This document shows positions 1 to 8,355 of a stretch of 19,541 nucleotides of DNA, piece by piece. Both the position numbers and the translations under genes were made by a program. The notes under the pieces are model-generated. The model made no database searches. It was not told the DNA's origin and was given only the letters and a program-made list of their open reading frames with translations. Source of the stretch: an uncultured Oscillospiraceae bacterium (lineage in GTDB: Bacteria; Bacillota; Clostridia; Oscillospirales; Oscillospiraceae); assembly GCA_934589665.1 (NCBI GenBank), contig CAKTOJ010000025.1, positions 1 through 19,541 of the forward strand. The letters run 5' to 3'. Positions within the stretch are counted from its first letter, which is position 1. Every line of letters begins with the position of its first letter.

Positions 1-1251
1 GATCAGACCGCCGACCTCGGAGAGGTAGAGCACCTGCGTGACGGAGACGACCGCAACGATGAAGCGGGCCATCTCGCTGGTGCACTCGGCAATCAGAATC
101 GCGGGCGTGAGCATATCGGTGAAGCCGACGATCATCGTGGAGGCGACCGCCTCGGCCTCAGGCACCTGCAGCAGCTGGAGCAGAGGACGGAACGGGATGC
201 CGAGATACTGGAAGATCGGGGTGAAGTTGGCAAGGATCAGTGCGATGGTACCGATCGCCATAACAGAGGGCAGAACGCCGAACCACATGCTGCACGCATT
301 TTTCAGGCCGCTGCGGAAGAATTCGCCGGCACCCTTGTGCTCCGCCACGCGCTTGAGCGCGAGGTCCATGCCATACTCGGTGGTGTTCTTGTAGCCCTCG
401 GGCAGCGTGTCGGGCGCTGCCTTGCCGGGGATTAGATAGGTGTCGGGCTTATTGCGCAGAGGATAGAGATAGGGGCAGATGATCGCACAGATGATGCCGA
501 CGAGGCAGACGATCAGGTAGTAGATGCCAAACTTGTCGAGCATACCGACGGTGTCGAGCACGACGAGGGTGAAGGTGATGGAGACCGCTGAGAAGAGCGT
601 TGCAATGATGCTCGCCTCCTTGGCGGAGTAATAGCCGCCCTCGTACTGGTTGCAGGTGAGCATGACGCCGAGGGTTCCGTCGCCGATCCAAGAGGTGATG
701 CAGTCAACCGCCGCGCGACCGGGGACCTTGAAGAGAGGACGCATGACCTTTGTGAGCTTTGCGCCGACAAACTCCAGCAGGCCGAAGTCGAGCAGCAGCG
801 GCAGCAGCAGCGCCGCGATGACAAAGATAATGACGAGCGTGGTGAGCAGGTCATACAGGATGAAGCCGCCCTGATCGCCGCCGGTGATCATGCTGATAAA
901 GCCCGTGCCGTCGGCGTCCACGCCGAGATAGGTCAGCCACACGAAAATCGCGGCCAGCACGCGGACGACGACCCAGATGGGCTTGCAGGCGAAGCACTCG
1001 CTGAGGATGGGGCTGTCCATGATGAACTTGGGCTGGGCAAGCGCCACAAGGCACATGATCGCGGAAACGGTCAGAATGAGGACGCACAGCAACGGCAGGA
1101 AACCGCCAATGGCGCCCGCAATGATATCTGCGATGATCTTGACCACAACCGTCCAGTTGCCGTCCGCATTTTTGACGGGGATCATAAAGAGAATAACGCC
1201 AATGATCGAGGGAATGAGGAACATTGCTTTGAGTTTACCTTTGTTTTCCAC
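1..1251 (-). CDS. YjiH-family membrane transporter (nucleoside-recognition Gate domain), 3' end cut off
   Basis: An open minus-strand frame of 417 codons runs from a GTG at 1251 off the left edge with no stop. AGGAG lies 8 nt upstream of the GTG, which fixes the start. The protein is strongly hydrophobic, with repeated membrane segments. It opens with a lysine-rich stretch followed by FLIPSIIGVILFMIPV, and includes the family-like stretch CITSWIGDGTLGVM, followed by a second Gate-like half (FFRSGLKNACSMWFGVLPSVM). This pattern matches the YjiH family (COG3314, nucleoside-recognition/Gate domain), integral membrane proteins of uncertain substrate. From the usual family length, roughly 30-50 residues are missing at the C-terminus. 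The gene stands alone in this window, 308 nt downstream of the DUF1934 gene. Substrate cannot be told from sequence. Confidence 0.85.
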   Translation of the reverse strand, partial: MENKGKLKAMFLIPSIIGVILFMIPVKNADGNWTVVVKIIADIIAGAIGGFLPLLCVLILTVSAIMCLVALAQPKFIMDSPILSECFACKPIWVVVRVLAAIFVWLTYLGVDADGTGFISMITGGDQGGFILYDLLTTLVIIFVIAALLLPLLLDFGLLEFVGAKLTKVMRPLFKVPGRAAVDCITSWIGDGTLGVMLTCNQYEGGYYSAKEASIIATLFSAVSITFTLVVLDTVGMLDKFGIYYLIVCLVGIICAIICPYLYPLRNKPDTYLIPGKAAPDTLPEGYKNTTEYGMDLALKRVAEHKGAGEFFRSGLKNACSMWFGVLPSVMAIGTIALILANFTPIFQYLGIPFRPLLQLLQVPEAEAVASTMIVGFTDMLTPAILIAECTSEMARFIVAVVSVTQVLYLSEVGGLI

Positions 1252-1559
1252 TTTTCTCTCTCCTTTTCAAAATACTGACGCGTGATCCAAAAAGCAGGCT
1301 TCCTTCTCCCTATTTTTTGGTCATTCCGTCGTCTCTTACACTTTATATGATTTGAACGGTATCGCAAGTGCCAGTTGCACCTCGAATTTGTATGCCAGTC
1401 ACAAATCAAATCGCGCTTACATCAGTTTTATTGTGCATATTGTTCTATTCAACTGGTTCTTTTTGGTCTTTTCACCTGTTTTTTTCGTTGATTCCGGCAG
1501 AATGTCCACGGCGGCGGATGTTTCTTTGTCCTTTTGGTAGAATCACCCGACCGTTTTCC
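1252..1559. other. Intergenic region upstream of the YjiH-family gene
   Basis: This stretch of 308 bases holds no convincing gene. Base composition drops sharply (AT-rich, many T runs on the plus strand). It must contain the promoter of the leftward YjiH gene and the end of the DUF1934 transcript. A possible minus-strand -10 (TATAAA near 1348) lacks a well-spaced -35 box. No hairpin followed by a T run was found for the DUF1934 gene. Short plus-strand reading frames here lack ribosome-binding sites and were not accepted. Confidence 0.5.
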
Positions 1560-1979
1560 TCATTCTTCGATGCAGACCACCTCAAGGAGCAGACGGTTGT
1601 CGCTCACAGGCTTTCCCTGCGCCTCGATCCGGTAGCGCAGATCCACCGTTCCGCCCTTCCCGTCCAGCTGCACGTCGAGCCGCTCAGTGAGGATATCAAG
1701 CGGTAAGGAGCCGAAGGCCAGCTCATATATTGTCGTGTGGCGCTCCCCCTCGGCAAAGACCATCTCAGCCCTCACAGCACCGCTGCGGCGGAGCGTGATG
1801 CGCTCCCCGCCGGCAAACATGCTCGTGTGCGCCGCCCCGGCCGCGTCCTCGTCGTAATGCAGCCGCCAGCCGCCGTCCTCGGGCGCAAGCGTCCCGCTGG
1901 TGCGCACCTCGCTGCGCTCGGCCTCCATGCCCGGGCAGCACTGCTCGCTAAGCATGCGGACTGATACTTTCCGTTCCAT
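1560..1979 (-). CDS. DUF1934 (YwiB-like) beta-barrel protein
   Basis: This encodes a 139-residue protein with no signal peptide or membrane segment. The order of motifs fits DUF1934, a small calycin/lipocalin-like beta-barrel family of Firmicutes with unknown role: a start with charged strands, then SGTLAPEDGGWRLHYDE, then ITLRRSGAVRAEMVFAEGERH, then YELAFGSLPLDILTERLDV, ending in a strand-rich segment. Length is normal for the family. The ATG at 1979 is preceded by GGGGGAGAG, a good ribosome-binding site. It is divergent from the acidic protein gene at 2165, sharing a 185-nt promoter region. In other Firmicutes these genes often sit near arginyl-tRNA synthetase or rpoE; that context is absent here. 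Confidence 0.8.
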   Translation of the reverse strand: MERKVSVRMLSEQCCPGMEAERSEVRTSGTLAPEDGGWRLHYDEDAAGAAHTSMFAGGERITLRRSGAVRAEMVFAEGERHTTIYELAFGSLPLDILTERLDVQLDGKGGTVDLRYRIEAQGKPVSDNRLLLEVVCIEE

Positions 1980-2034
1980 TCTCTCTCCCCCGTTCGTTGG
2001 TTCTTCTGCTGTCTTACCATCTGTTTTCTTTTCT

Positions 2035-2064
2035 ATTTTACTATATTTTCCACAACGAGCACAA
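2035..2064 (-). promoter_or_regulatory. Possible sigma-A promoter for the DUF1934 gene
   Basis: On the minus strand TTGTGC (2064-2059) is followed after 18 nt by TAAAAT (2040-2035), placed 56 nt upstream of the DUF1934 start. Spacing is one base longer than ideal and the region is AT-rich, so chance matches are easy. Modest support only. Confidence 0.3.
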
Positions 2065-2164
2065 GCGTTTTTCCCTTCTCTTCCCTGTTTTTTCTATAGC
2101 ATTTTATTGCAGAGTGTGCTATCATCATAAAAATACGAGATCTCTTTCCTTCAGGAGGCGTGAA

Positions 2165-2572
2165 ATGAATATCGAATTAACGCAAAAGCAATTCCGCCGG
2201 CTTCTTGATCTGGTATACATCGGCAACTGGGTGCTCAACTCCACGCGCGGCAACGACCGCATCAGCGAATATGACGAGGTAGAGAGCGCCGTGTTTTCCA
2301 ACTGCGTCAGTCATGGCATGGTGCCGCTCGTCGAGGTCTATCAGGGGGAGCTGATCCCCTCGCGCGCCTTTGCCGACGGCGGCATCCACGAGGCCATTCT
2401 GGCCTACGAGGACACGATGTTCTTCGAGATCCTCGCCCAGGAGCTCGCGCTGCGTGACATGGACTCCGACGCGCCAACGCCCGAGAATTACGACGAGCTG
2501 CGCGAGCGCATGGATGTGTACTTAGGTGAGTTCGAGCAGCACGGCACCGATAACATTACCGTGGAAATGTAA
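2165..2572 (+). CDS. Unrecognised acidic protein, 135 residues
   Basis: The ATG at 2165 is chosen because TCAGGAGGCG lies just upstream. The frame continues upstream to 1997 but that part is low-complexity, Phe-rich and lacks a ribosome-binding site. The protein is soluble-looking and very acidic, especially in its second half (many Glu and Asp, few Lys). It starts MNIELTQKQFRRLLDLVYIG followed by NWVLNSTRG, suggesting an N-terminal helix pair, and its C-terminal half looks helical. No known catalytic motif or signal peptide is visible, and I do not recognise a family. It is a single-gene unit: divergent from DUF1934 and closed by the strong hairpin at 2621-2651. Confidence 0.8.
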   Translation: MNIELTQKQFRRLLDLVYIGNWVLNSTRGNDRISEYDEVESAVFSNCVSHGMVPLVEVYQGELIPSRAFADGGIHEAILAYEDTMFFEILAQELALRDMDSDAPTPENYDELRERMDVYLGEFEQHGTDNITVEM

Positions 2573-2620
2573 GCGTCCGGCGGACGTATCCCATTTATAG
2601 TGGAACAAACGCAGAACAAA

Positions 2621-2658
2621 AGAGGAAGGGATTCGAAAAATCCCTTCCTCTTCTTTTT
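2621..2658. terminator. Bidirectional intrinsic terminator between convergent genes
   Basis: A perfect 13-bp inverted repeat (arms 2621-2633 and 2639-2651, loop CGAAA) is followed on the plus strand by TTCTTTTTT. It ends transcription of the acidic protein gene. It lies immediately beyond the stop codon of the leftward MATE gene (TAA at 2658-2660 read backwards, next to the T run), so it probably also serves that transcript. Confidence 0.85.
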
Positions 2659-4037
2659 TAATCCGTCCTTGTGATGTCATGCACCCATTTCCCGCTGTGG
2701 ACACGCCAGAGCCCCAGCGGCATCTTGACCACATGCTCGATCATCACGCAGGGGCAGAACCACTCATTCGGCACCCGCAGCACCAGCCCCAGCAGGCACA
2801 TGGTCGGCAGCGTGAAGCACCAGAGCGGGATATTGTCCAGCACAAGCGAGGCCCGCACATCCCCGCCGCCGCGCAGCACGCCGATGATCATGGTAGAGGT
2901 ATAGCCGTGGAGCGGCATGGAAACGGCGTAGGAGATCACCATGATGGTACACAGCCGCGCCGATGCCGCGGTGAGCTTAAAGAGCGGCAGGACGTAGGGC
3001 CGCAGCACCGTGAGGAAGAGCACAAACTCCACCGCACCGAGCGCCGTGCCAAAGCAGAAGGCCGTAAAGCACAGCGCCCGGCCGATGTCGAATACGCCGT
3101 CCCGGTTGCCGGTGCCGATCTCCTTGCCGATAATAACGGCAACCGCGTTTGCCACGCCGAATATGCCGGCGGTGGTAAGCTTGTCGATGTTGCCGGCCAC
3201 CGTGTAGGCGGCGATAAGCTCGCCGCTCGAGGCCATGTGACCCATGATGACGGTCATCATCGAGTAGCCCACGCCCCAGATCGTTTCATTCGCCAGCACC
3301 GGCGCGCTGTAGCGCAGGAATCGGCGGAACATCGCCACGCCCGGGTGCAGGATGGCATTCCATTGCAGCGGCACCGTCCGGCAGCGAAAGGCATAGCCGA
3401 AGGCGAGCGCGAACTCAACCGCGCGCGAGAGCAGCGTTGCCGCCGCCGCGCCGGTCACGCCGAGCGCGGGCAGACCGAGTTTGCCGAAGATGAGCACGTA
3501 GTTGCCGACAGTATTGCACAGCATCGACGCGCCGAACACCAGCATACCGAAGCGCGGATTTTCGATGCTGCGCTGCATGCCGATATAGATGGACGAGAGA
3601 GAGTTTAAAATGTAGGAAAAGCCGACGATGCGGATATACGGCGTGCCGATCTCGACGAGGGTAAGATTATCCGTCACCAGCAGCAGCACGCCGCGCGGCG
3701 CACAGGCCATGATGAGGGCAAATACCGTCGAGACGCTTCCGGCGATGAAAAAGCCGATGCCCATGACGCGGTTGATACTCTCGCGGTCGCCGCGCCCCCA
3801 GTATTGACTGATGAGCACGCTCGAGCCGCTCTGCAGACCGAATACGACGAGCTGAACAATAAAGATCGGCACATTCGCCACCGTGACGGCGGACATCTGC
3901 TCGCTGCCGAGCAGACCGACCATAAAGGTGTCGAGGAAGCCGAGCGAGGTGGTGATGAGATTCTGCACGATGATCGGCAGAGCCAGCAGAAAAAGCCGTT
4001 TATAAAAGCCCTTGGGCTGATGGAGATAGGAAAGCAT
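2658..4037 (-). CDS. MATE-family multidrug/metabolite exporter
   Basis: A 459-residue hydrophobic protein with about twelve predicted membrane segments arranged as two similar halves, the usual MATE layout and length. Recognisable family stretches are LFLLALPIIVQNLITTSLGF, VSGLLGSEQ-like DTFMVGLLGSEQMSAV in helix 2, and SGSSVLISQYWGRGDRESIN after helix 3. MATE proteins export cationic drugs or metabolites across the inner membrane by Na+ or H+ exchange. The substrate is not predictable here. The start at 4037 has only a weak ribosome-binding site (GAGGT). It follows the cysteine desulfurase gene by 32 nt in the same direction, so the two are likely co-transcribed, though no functional link is evident. 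Confidence 0.92.
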   Translation of the reverse strand: MLSYLHQPKGFYKRLFLLALPIIVQNLITTSLGFLDTFMVGLLGSEQMSAVTVANVPIFIVQLVVFGLQSGSSVLISQYWGRGDRESINRVMGIGFFIAGSVSTVFALIMACAPRGVLLLVTDNLTLVEIGTPYIRIVGFSYILNSLSSIYIGMQRSIENPRFGMLVFGASMLCNTVGNYVLIFGKLGLPALGVTGAAAATLLSRAVEFALAFGYAFRCRTVPLQWNAILHPGVAMFRRFLRYSAPVLANETIWGVGYSMMTVIMGHMASSGELIAAYTVAGNIDKLTTAGIFGVANAVAVIIGKEIGTGNRDGVFDIGRALCFTAFCFGTALGAVEFVLFLTVLRPYVLPLFKLTAASARLCTIMVISYAVSMPLHGYTSTMIIGVLRGGGDVRASLVLDNIPLWCFTLPTMCLLGLVLRVPNEWFCPCVMIEHVVKMPLGLWRVHSGKWVHDITRTD

Positions 4038-4069
4038 GAGTGACCTCGAAAAAATGACGGTACGTCAGA

Positions 4070-5203
4070 TTACAGCATGGGAAAGCGCGTTTCCTTGTGG
4101 GTCCGGAGGGCGGAGGCCAGCGCGTCGATGTCCTCCCTTGTCGTTTCAGGCGCGAAGCTCACGCGCAGAACGCCGGCGGCGGTTTTTTTATCCAGCTTCA
4201 TCGCGGCGTAAACATGGCTGAGTTTGCCGCGATGGCAGGCCGAGCCGGCGGAAATGCAGATGCCCTGCGCACCGAGATCGTTGACGACATTTGCGCTCGG
4301 ATAGCCGACGAGCGAGACGGCGAGGATGTGCGGCGCGCTGCCGTCTCCGATGCGCACCACGCCGTCGATGGCAAGAAGCTTTTCGAGCGCGTACTGTTTG
4401 ATCCGCGCCATGTGGGCGAGCTTTCCCTCATAATGCTCCAGCCGCAGCTCGACGGCTTTGGCAAAGCCCGCAATCTGGGCGGTGGCCTCCGTGCCGGAGC
4501 GCAGGCCGCGCTCCTGCCCGCCGCCGGCGAGCAGCGGTCTCACCGCGCGGCAGCGCGGGCCGATATAGAGCGCGCCGACGCCTTTGGACGCGTTGAGCTT
4601 ATGTCCGCTGACAGAGATGAGGTCTGCGCCCAGCGTGTCCGCGCGGAACGGGACCTTCAAAAGCGCCTGCACCGCGTCGGTGTGGAGCAATGCTTTGGAG
4701 CCGCGTGCGCGGAGCATCTGCGCGGTCTCGGCGACGGGAAAAACGCAGCCGGTCTCGTTGTTTACAAGCATCATGGACACGAGCGCCGTGTCCTCGCGCA
4801 GCGCATCCGCGACCTGCTGCGCGGTGATATTTCCGTTCTTGTCGGGTATGAGATAGGTGACGGAGTATCCCTCCTGCTCAAGCTGGCGGCACGGCTCAAG
4901 CACCGCGCTGTGCTCGACGGCGGTGGTGATGATATGCCGCCCCGCATGGCGGTTCTGGTGCGCGGCGAGGCGGATGGCCCAGTTGTCGCTCTCCGTGCCG
5001 CAGGAGGTGAAATAAAGCTCCTCATTCTTGCAGCCAAGCGCGGCGGCAATGACCGCACGGTCGGCCTCCAGCCGCTTTTTCGCGGCCGTACCGTAAGGGT
5101 ACTGCGAGCTGGGGTTGCCGCTGCCGTTGAGCAGCACATCGTACATGGTATCCGCCACCTCGCGCGCAACGGGCGTGGTGGCGGCGTGATCGAGATAGAT
5201 CAT
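4070..5203 (-). CDS. Cysteine desulfurase, NifS/IscS-like
   Basis: A 377-residue PLP enzyme that would take sulfur from L-cysteine, giving alanine and a protein persulfide for Fe-S cluster or thio-tRNA synthesis. Visible residues: start MIYLDHAATTPV; His98 (AVEHSA) that stacks on PLP; Asp176 (HTDAVQ); Schiff-base Lys202 in SGHKLNASKG; and catalytic Cys323 in SAGSACHRGKLSH. Length fits the family. It is divergent from mtaB, whose product is a radical-SAM methylthiotransferase needing Fe-S clusters and sulfur, so a shared supply role is plausible. No iscU/nifU neighbour is present, so I do not assign iscS or nifS. ATG at 5203 has AAAGGA 11 nt upstream. Confidence 0.93.
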   Translation of the reverse strand: MIYLDHAATTPVAREVADTMYDVLLNGSGNPSSQYPYGTAAKKRLEADRAVIAAALGCKNEELYFTSCGTESDNWAIRLAAHQNRHAGRHIITTAVEHSAVLEPCRQLEQEGYSVTYLIPDKNGNITAQQVADALREDTALVSMMLVNNETGCVFPVAETAQMLRARGSKALLHTDAVQALLKVPFRADTLGADLISVSGHKLNASKGVGALYIGPRCRAVRPLLAGGGQERGLRSGTEATAQIAGFAKAVELRLEHYEGKLAHMARIKQYALEKLLAIDGVVRIGDGSAPHILAVSLVGYPSANVVNDLGAQGICISAGSACHRGKLSHVYAAMKLDKKTAAGVLRVSFAPETTREDIDALASALRTHKETRFPML

Positions 5204-5228
5204 AGCAAAGCGATTCCTTTCTTTGCAC

Positions 5229-5257
5229 TTGCAATCAAATGCAAAACATTATATATT
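5229..5257 (+). promoter_or_regulatory. Promoter for mtaB operon
   Basis: TTGCAA (5229-5234), 17-nt spacer, TATATT (5252-5257), about 35 nt upstream of the mtaB ATG. It overlaps the leftward desulfurase promoter. Confidence 0.5.
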
Positions 5258-5282
5258 ATACGCAGAAAACCACGAAAAGCAA
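5255..5282 (-). promoter_or_regulatory. Promoter for the cysteine desulfurase-MATE unit
   Basis: On the minus strand TTGCTT (5282-5277), 16-nt spacer, perfect TATAAT (5260-5255), about 50 nt upstream of the desulfurase ATG. Its -10 box overlaps that of the rightward promoter and its -35 box touches the mtaB ribosome-binding site (AAGGAG at 5281-5286), so the two directions probably compete for polymerase. Confidence 0.5.
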
Positions 5283-5291
5283 GGAGAAAGC

Positions 5292-6584
5292 ATGAAAATC
5301 GCCATTTACACCCTTGGCTGCAAGGTGAATCAATATGAAACGCAGGCCATGGAGCAGGAGCTGGCTGCGCGCGGACATGAGCTGGTGGACTTTGAGTCCC
5401 CCGCCGACGCGTACATCATCAACACCTGTTCGGTCACGGCGGTGAGCGACAAAAAATCGCGTCAGATGATCCGGCGCGCGAAGAAAAACAATCCCGCCGC
5501 AGTGGTCGCCGCCTGCGGCTGCTACGTGCAGACGCATGAGGAGGAGGCAAAGGGGCTCGGCATCGACCTTCTCATGGGGACGAACGACCGCGCGAAATTT
5601 CTCGGCCTGCTCGAAAAGGCCGCCGAAACGCATCAGGCAGTCGCGGACATCGACGACGCGCTGCGCCGCCGCGCTTTCGAGGTACTGCCCGCCGGCGGCA
5701 TGACCAGCCGCACGCGCGCGATGCTCAAGGTCGAGGACGGCTGTGTGAATTTCTGCACCTACTGCATCATTCCCTATGCGCGCGGGCCGGTGCGCTCGCT
5801 GCCGATGGACAAGGCGGCGGAGCAGGTGCGCACACTGCGTGCACAGGGCTACCGCGAGATCGTTGTCACCGGCATCGAGATCTCTTCCTATGGTCATGAC
5901 TTCAAGGATGGAACAAGCCTTATCGATCTGCTGGATCTCATTACCCGCGAGGGCGGGGACATGCGCATCCGGCTCGGCTCGCTCGAGCCGCGCACCGTGA
6001 CGCGGGACTTCTGCGAGCGCGCGGCGAAGCTCCCCTCCCTCTGCCCGCACTTCCATCTCTCCATGCAGTCCGGCTGCGACGCGACGCTGAAAAGAATGAA
6101 CCGCAAATATGACACCGCGCGCTATTATGAGTCTGTGACGCTGCTGCGTGAGTATTTCGATGACCCCGCCATCACGACCGACCTCATCACCGGCTTTCCG
6201 GAGGAGACGGAGGAGGAGTTCTCCCGGACGCTCGCCTTCATTGAAAAGTGCGGCTTCGCCGCTATGCACATTTTCCCCTATTCCGTCCGTCCCGGCACGA
6301 AGGCCGCGGCGATGGCGCAGGTAGACATGAGCGTGCGCGAGGAGCGCGCCGCGCGCGCCGCCGCGGCCGCGGAACAAATGCACCAGACGTACCTCACCCG
6401 CTGTGTCGGAAAGGTATTTCCCGTCCTCTTTGAGCAGGACCGGGGCGCGGGCAGCGTCGGTCACGCCCCGAACTACATGCCCGTGACCGTGAATGTGAAA
6501 GGATTACATAACACTGTTCAGGCCGTGCGCGTCACTTCCGTGGACGGCGACGGCCTGCGCGGAGAGATCGAGGAAAAGGCATGA
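5292..6584 (+). CDS. mtaB: tRNA ct6A/t6A37 methylthiotransferase MtaB
   Basis: A 430-residue radical-SAM protein of the MiaB/MtaB/RimO family. It would add a methylthio group to C2 of t6A37 in ANN-decoding tRNAs. The N-terminal UPF0004 domain carries the auxiliary 4Fe-4S cysteines Cys10 (TLGCKVNQYE), Cys46 (NTCSVT) and Cys77 (CGCYVQ). The radical-SAM motif CVNFCTYCIIPYARGP gives Cys151, Cys155 and Cys158. A C-terminal TRAM domain follows. TLGCKVNQYE and the YARGPVRS stretch point to MtaB rather than MiaB. The ATG at 5292 is chosen for its AAGGAG 5 nt upstream; the frame extends upstream to 5223 through the promoter. Its stop overlaps the next gene's start (ATGA), so the two are translationally coupled. 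Confidence 0.93.
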   Translation: MKIAIYTLGCKVNQYETQAMEQELAARGHELVDFESPADAYIINTCSVTAVSDKKSRQMIRRAKKNNPAAVVAACGCYVQTHEEEAKGLGIDLLMGTNDRAKFLGLLEKAAETHQAVADIDDALRRRAFEVLPAGGMTSRTRAMLKVEDGCVNFCTYCIIPYARGPVRSLPMDKAAEQVRTLRAQGYREIVVTGIEISSYGHDFKDGTSLIDLLDLITREGGDMRIRLGSLEPRTVTRDFCERAAKLPSLCPHFHLSMQSGCDATLKRMNRKYDTARYYESVTLLREYFDDPAITTDLITGFPEETEEEFSRTLAFIEKCGFAAMHIFPYSVRPGTKAAAMAQVDMSVREERAARAAAAAEQMHQTYLTRCVGKVFPVLFEQDRGAGSVGHAPNYMPVTVNVKGLHNTVQAVRVTSVDGDGLRGEIEEKA

Positions 6585-7156
6585 AGAGTCACTTTTTTGC
6601 CTACATCGCACGCATGCGCTACATCACGCGCTGGGCGCTCATGCGCAACACATTTTCCGAAAATATTCAGGAGCACAGCCATATGGTCGCGGTGCTCGCG
6701 CACGCGCTCGCGGTGATCCGCAACCGCGTGTACGGCGGAAGCATCGACGCGGGACAGGTCGCGCTCGCCGCGCTCTACCACGACGCGAGCGAGATCATCA
6801 CCGGCGACATGCCCACCCCCATCAAATATTACGCGCCCGAGATCCGCGACGCCTACAAAAAGGTCGAGGCCGTCGCCTGCGGCAGACTGCTTTCCATGCT
6901 GCCGGACGAGCTCAAGCCGGACTATCAGGAGGTGCTCGCCTGCACCGATTTGGAAATTTTGACGCTCGTCAAGGCTGCGGACAAGCTCTCGGCGTACATC
7001 AAATGCGTGGAAGAGCTCAAGGCCGGCAACGCGGAGTTCCGCCGCGCCGCCGAGCAGACGCGCGCCGCGCTCGACGCGATGGCTCTGCCCGAGCTGGACT
7101 ATTTTATGGAGCACTGCATGGAAAGCTTTTCCATGACGCTCGACGAACTGGAGTAA
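6581..7156 (+). CDS. YfbR-like 5'-deoxynucleotidase (HD domain)
   Basis: A 191-residue HD-domain phosphohydrolase. E. coli YfbR removes phosphate from deoxyribonucleoside 5'-monophosphates in pyrimidine salvage, and this protein has the matching signature. RWALMRN near residues 17-23 corresponds to the YfbR substrate-binding stretch. The metal ligands are His32 (EHSHMV), His67-Asp68 (YHDASE) and Asp134 (ADKLSAY), with Glu71 as the likely acid/base residue. TGDMPTPIKYY is also typical. The start overlaps the mtaB stop by 4 nt (ATGA), so it lacks an independent promoter and depends on mtaB translation. Substrate is inferred from the family. Confidence 0.88.
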   Translation: MKSHFFAYIARMRYITRWALMRNTFSENIQEHSHMVAVLAHALAVIRNRVYGGSIDAGQVALAALYHDASEIITGDMPTPIKYYAPEIRDAYKKVEAVACGRLLSMLPDELKPDYQEVLACTDLEILTLVKAADKLSAYIKCVEELKAGNAEFRRAAEQTRAALDAMALPELDYFMEHCMESFSMTLDELE

Positions 7157-7219
7157 TGCATACGGTGGGAGAACGGCGGAATGTCGTGCTCCCTCCTGCT
7201 GTAAAATGTAAAAAAACGA

Positions 7220-7248
7220 TTGACTTTTCCCCTCGGAAAGCATACACT
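7220..7248 (+). promoter_or_regulatory. Promoter of the tdh-kbl operon
   Basis: TTGACT (7220-7225), exactly 17 nt, TACACT (7243-7248). This is the best sigma-A match in the window and sits 57 nt upstream of the tdh start. Confidence 0.7.
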
Positions 7249-7304
7249 GTCTTTGTCAAAAGAACAAAACGATCACATTTTGTATATGTATGGAGGACAA
7301 AGCA

Positions 7305-8342
7305 ATGCGCATGATGGACGCGATCGTCAAGCCCGCGGCAGCTCCCGGTCTGGAGCTGCGTCAGGTCCCTGTTCCCGTTCCCGGCCCCGGCGAGGTTCTC
7401 ATCAAAATCCACAAAACCGCTATCTGCGGCACGGACGTGCATATCTACGACTGGAACGAGTGGTCCGCCCAGCATGTCAAGCCGCCCATGGTCATCGGTC
7501 ACGAGTACGTCGGCGAGATCGCCGAGCTCGGCGCGGGCGTGACCGGCCTTACGGTCGGCCAGCGCGTTTCCGGCGAGGGCCACATCACCTGCGGCCACTG
7601 CCGCAACTGCCACACGGGCAATATCCAGTGGTGCAAGAACACCACAAGCGTCGGCGTGGACCGCGACGGCGCGTTCGCCGAATATGTCTGCATCCCCGCA
7701 CGCAATGTCATCCTCATTGACCCCTCGCTTGACGAGGACGTGGTCGCTATGTTCGACGCGGTCGGCAATGCAACGCACACGGCACTGATGTTCAACCTTG
7801 TCGGCGAGGATGTGCTCATCACCGGCGCAGGCCCTGTCGGAATCCTCGCCATCGCCATCGCCAAATACGCAGGTGCGCGCCGTGTGGTCGTCACTGACCT
7901 CAACGATTACCGGCTGGGGCTTGCCAAAAAAATGGGCGCGGACGCGGCCATCAACTCCGCCAAGCAGGATCTGACCGCCGCCATGAAAGAGCAGGGGCTT
8001 GTCGAGGGCTTCGACGTCGGTTTTGAGATGTCCGGCTCCGGCGCGGCGCTGCGCCAGATGATCGGCGTGATGCGCAACGGCGGCAAAATCAGTCTCCTCG
8101 GCCTCGGCAACGGCCCCGTGCAGCTGGACATGAACGAGGTCATCGGCAAGGGCCTGACGCTTCAGGGCATCTACGGACGCAAGATGGATAACTGGCATCA
8201 GATGAGCTATATGGTCCAGGGCGGTCTGGACCTCACCCCCGCCATCACCCACCGCTTCCACTACACAGAGTTTGAAAAGGGCTTTGAGGCCATGCACAGC
8301 GGCATGAGCGGCAAGGTCATTCTCGACTGGACGAAGAAATAA
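7305..8342 (+). CDS. tdh: L-threonine 3-dehydrogenase
   Basis: A 345-residue zinc-dependent medium-chain dehydrogenase that would oxidise L-threonine with NAD+ to 2-amino-3-oxobutyrate. [17 protein letters not shown] around Cys41, GHEYVGE (His66, Glu67) and [14 protein letters not shown] give the catalytic zinc and the structural zinc cysteines (Cys96, 99, 102, 110). GAGPVG at 174-179 is the Rossmann NAD loop, and the protein ends SGKVILDW as other Tdh proteins do. The ATG at 7305 is preferred over one at 7290 because GGAGG (7292-7296) lies 8 nt before it. The kbl gene follows by 13 nt and takes the unstable product, so both catabolise threonine to glycine and acetyl-CoA. Confidence 0.96.
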   Translation: MRMMDAIVKPAAAPGLELRQVPVPVPGPGEVLIKIHKTAICGTDVHIYDWNEWSAQHVKPPMVIGHEYVGEIAELGAGVTGLTVGQRVSGEGHITCGHCRNCHTGNIQWCKNTTSVGVDRDGAFAEYVCIPARNVILIDPSLDEDVVAMFDAVGNATHTALMFNLVGEDVLITGAGPVGILAIAIAKYAGARRVVVTDLNDYRLGLAKKMGADAAINSAKQDLTAAMKEQGLVEGFDVGFEMSGSGAALRQMIGVMRNGGKISLLGLGNGPVQLDMNEVIGKGLTLQGIYGRKMDNWHQMSYMVQGGLDLTPAITHRFHYTEFEKGFEAMHSGMSGKVILDWTKK

Positions 8343-8355
8343 GGAGGAACGCGCC

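Noticed and set aside
1340..1375. Promoter-like words upstream of the YjiH gene
   Set aside because: TATAAA has only a 14-nt-spaced TTGCGA; spacing is too short for a sigma-A promoter.
2679..3608. Long plus-strand open frame of 309 codons opposite the MATE gene
   Set aside because: It is antisense to a clear MATE gene in GC-rich sequence, is rich in His/Arg/Glu without domain pattern, and has no ribosome-binding site.
4097..5338. 413-codon plus-strand frame opposite the cysteine desulfurase
   Set aside because: Antisense shadow of a gene with all catalytic residues; composition is typical of GC-rich antisense frames.
7160..7200. GGGAG...CTCCC pairing downstream of the yfbR-like gene
   Set aside because: The stem is 5 bp with a long loop and no T run, too weak to call a terminator.
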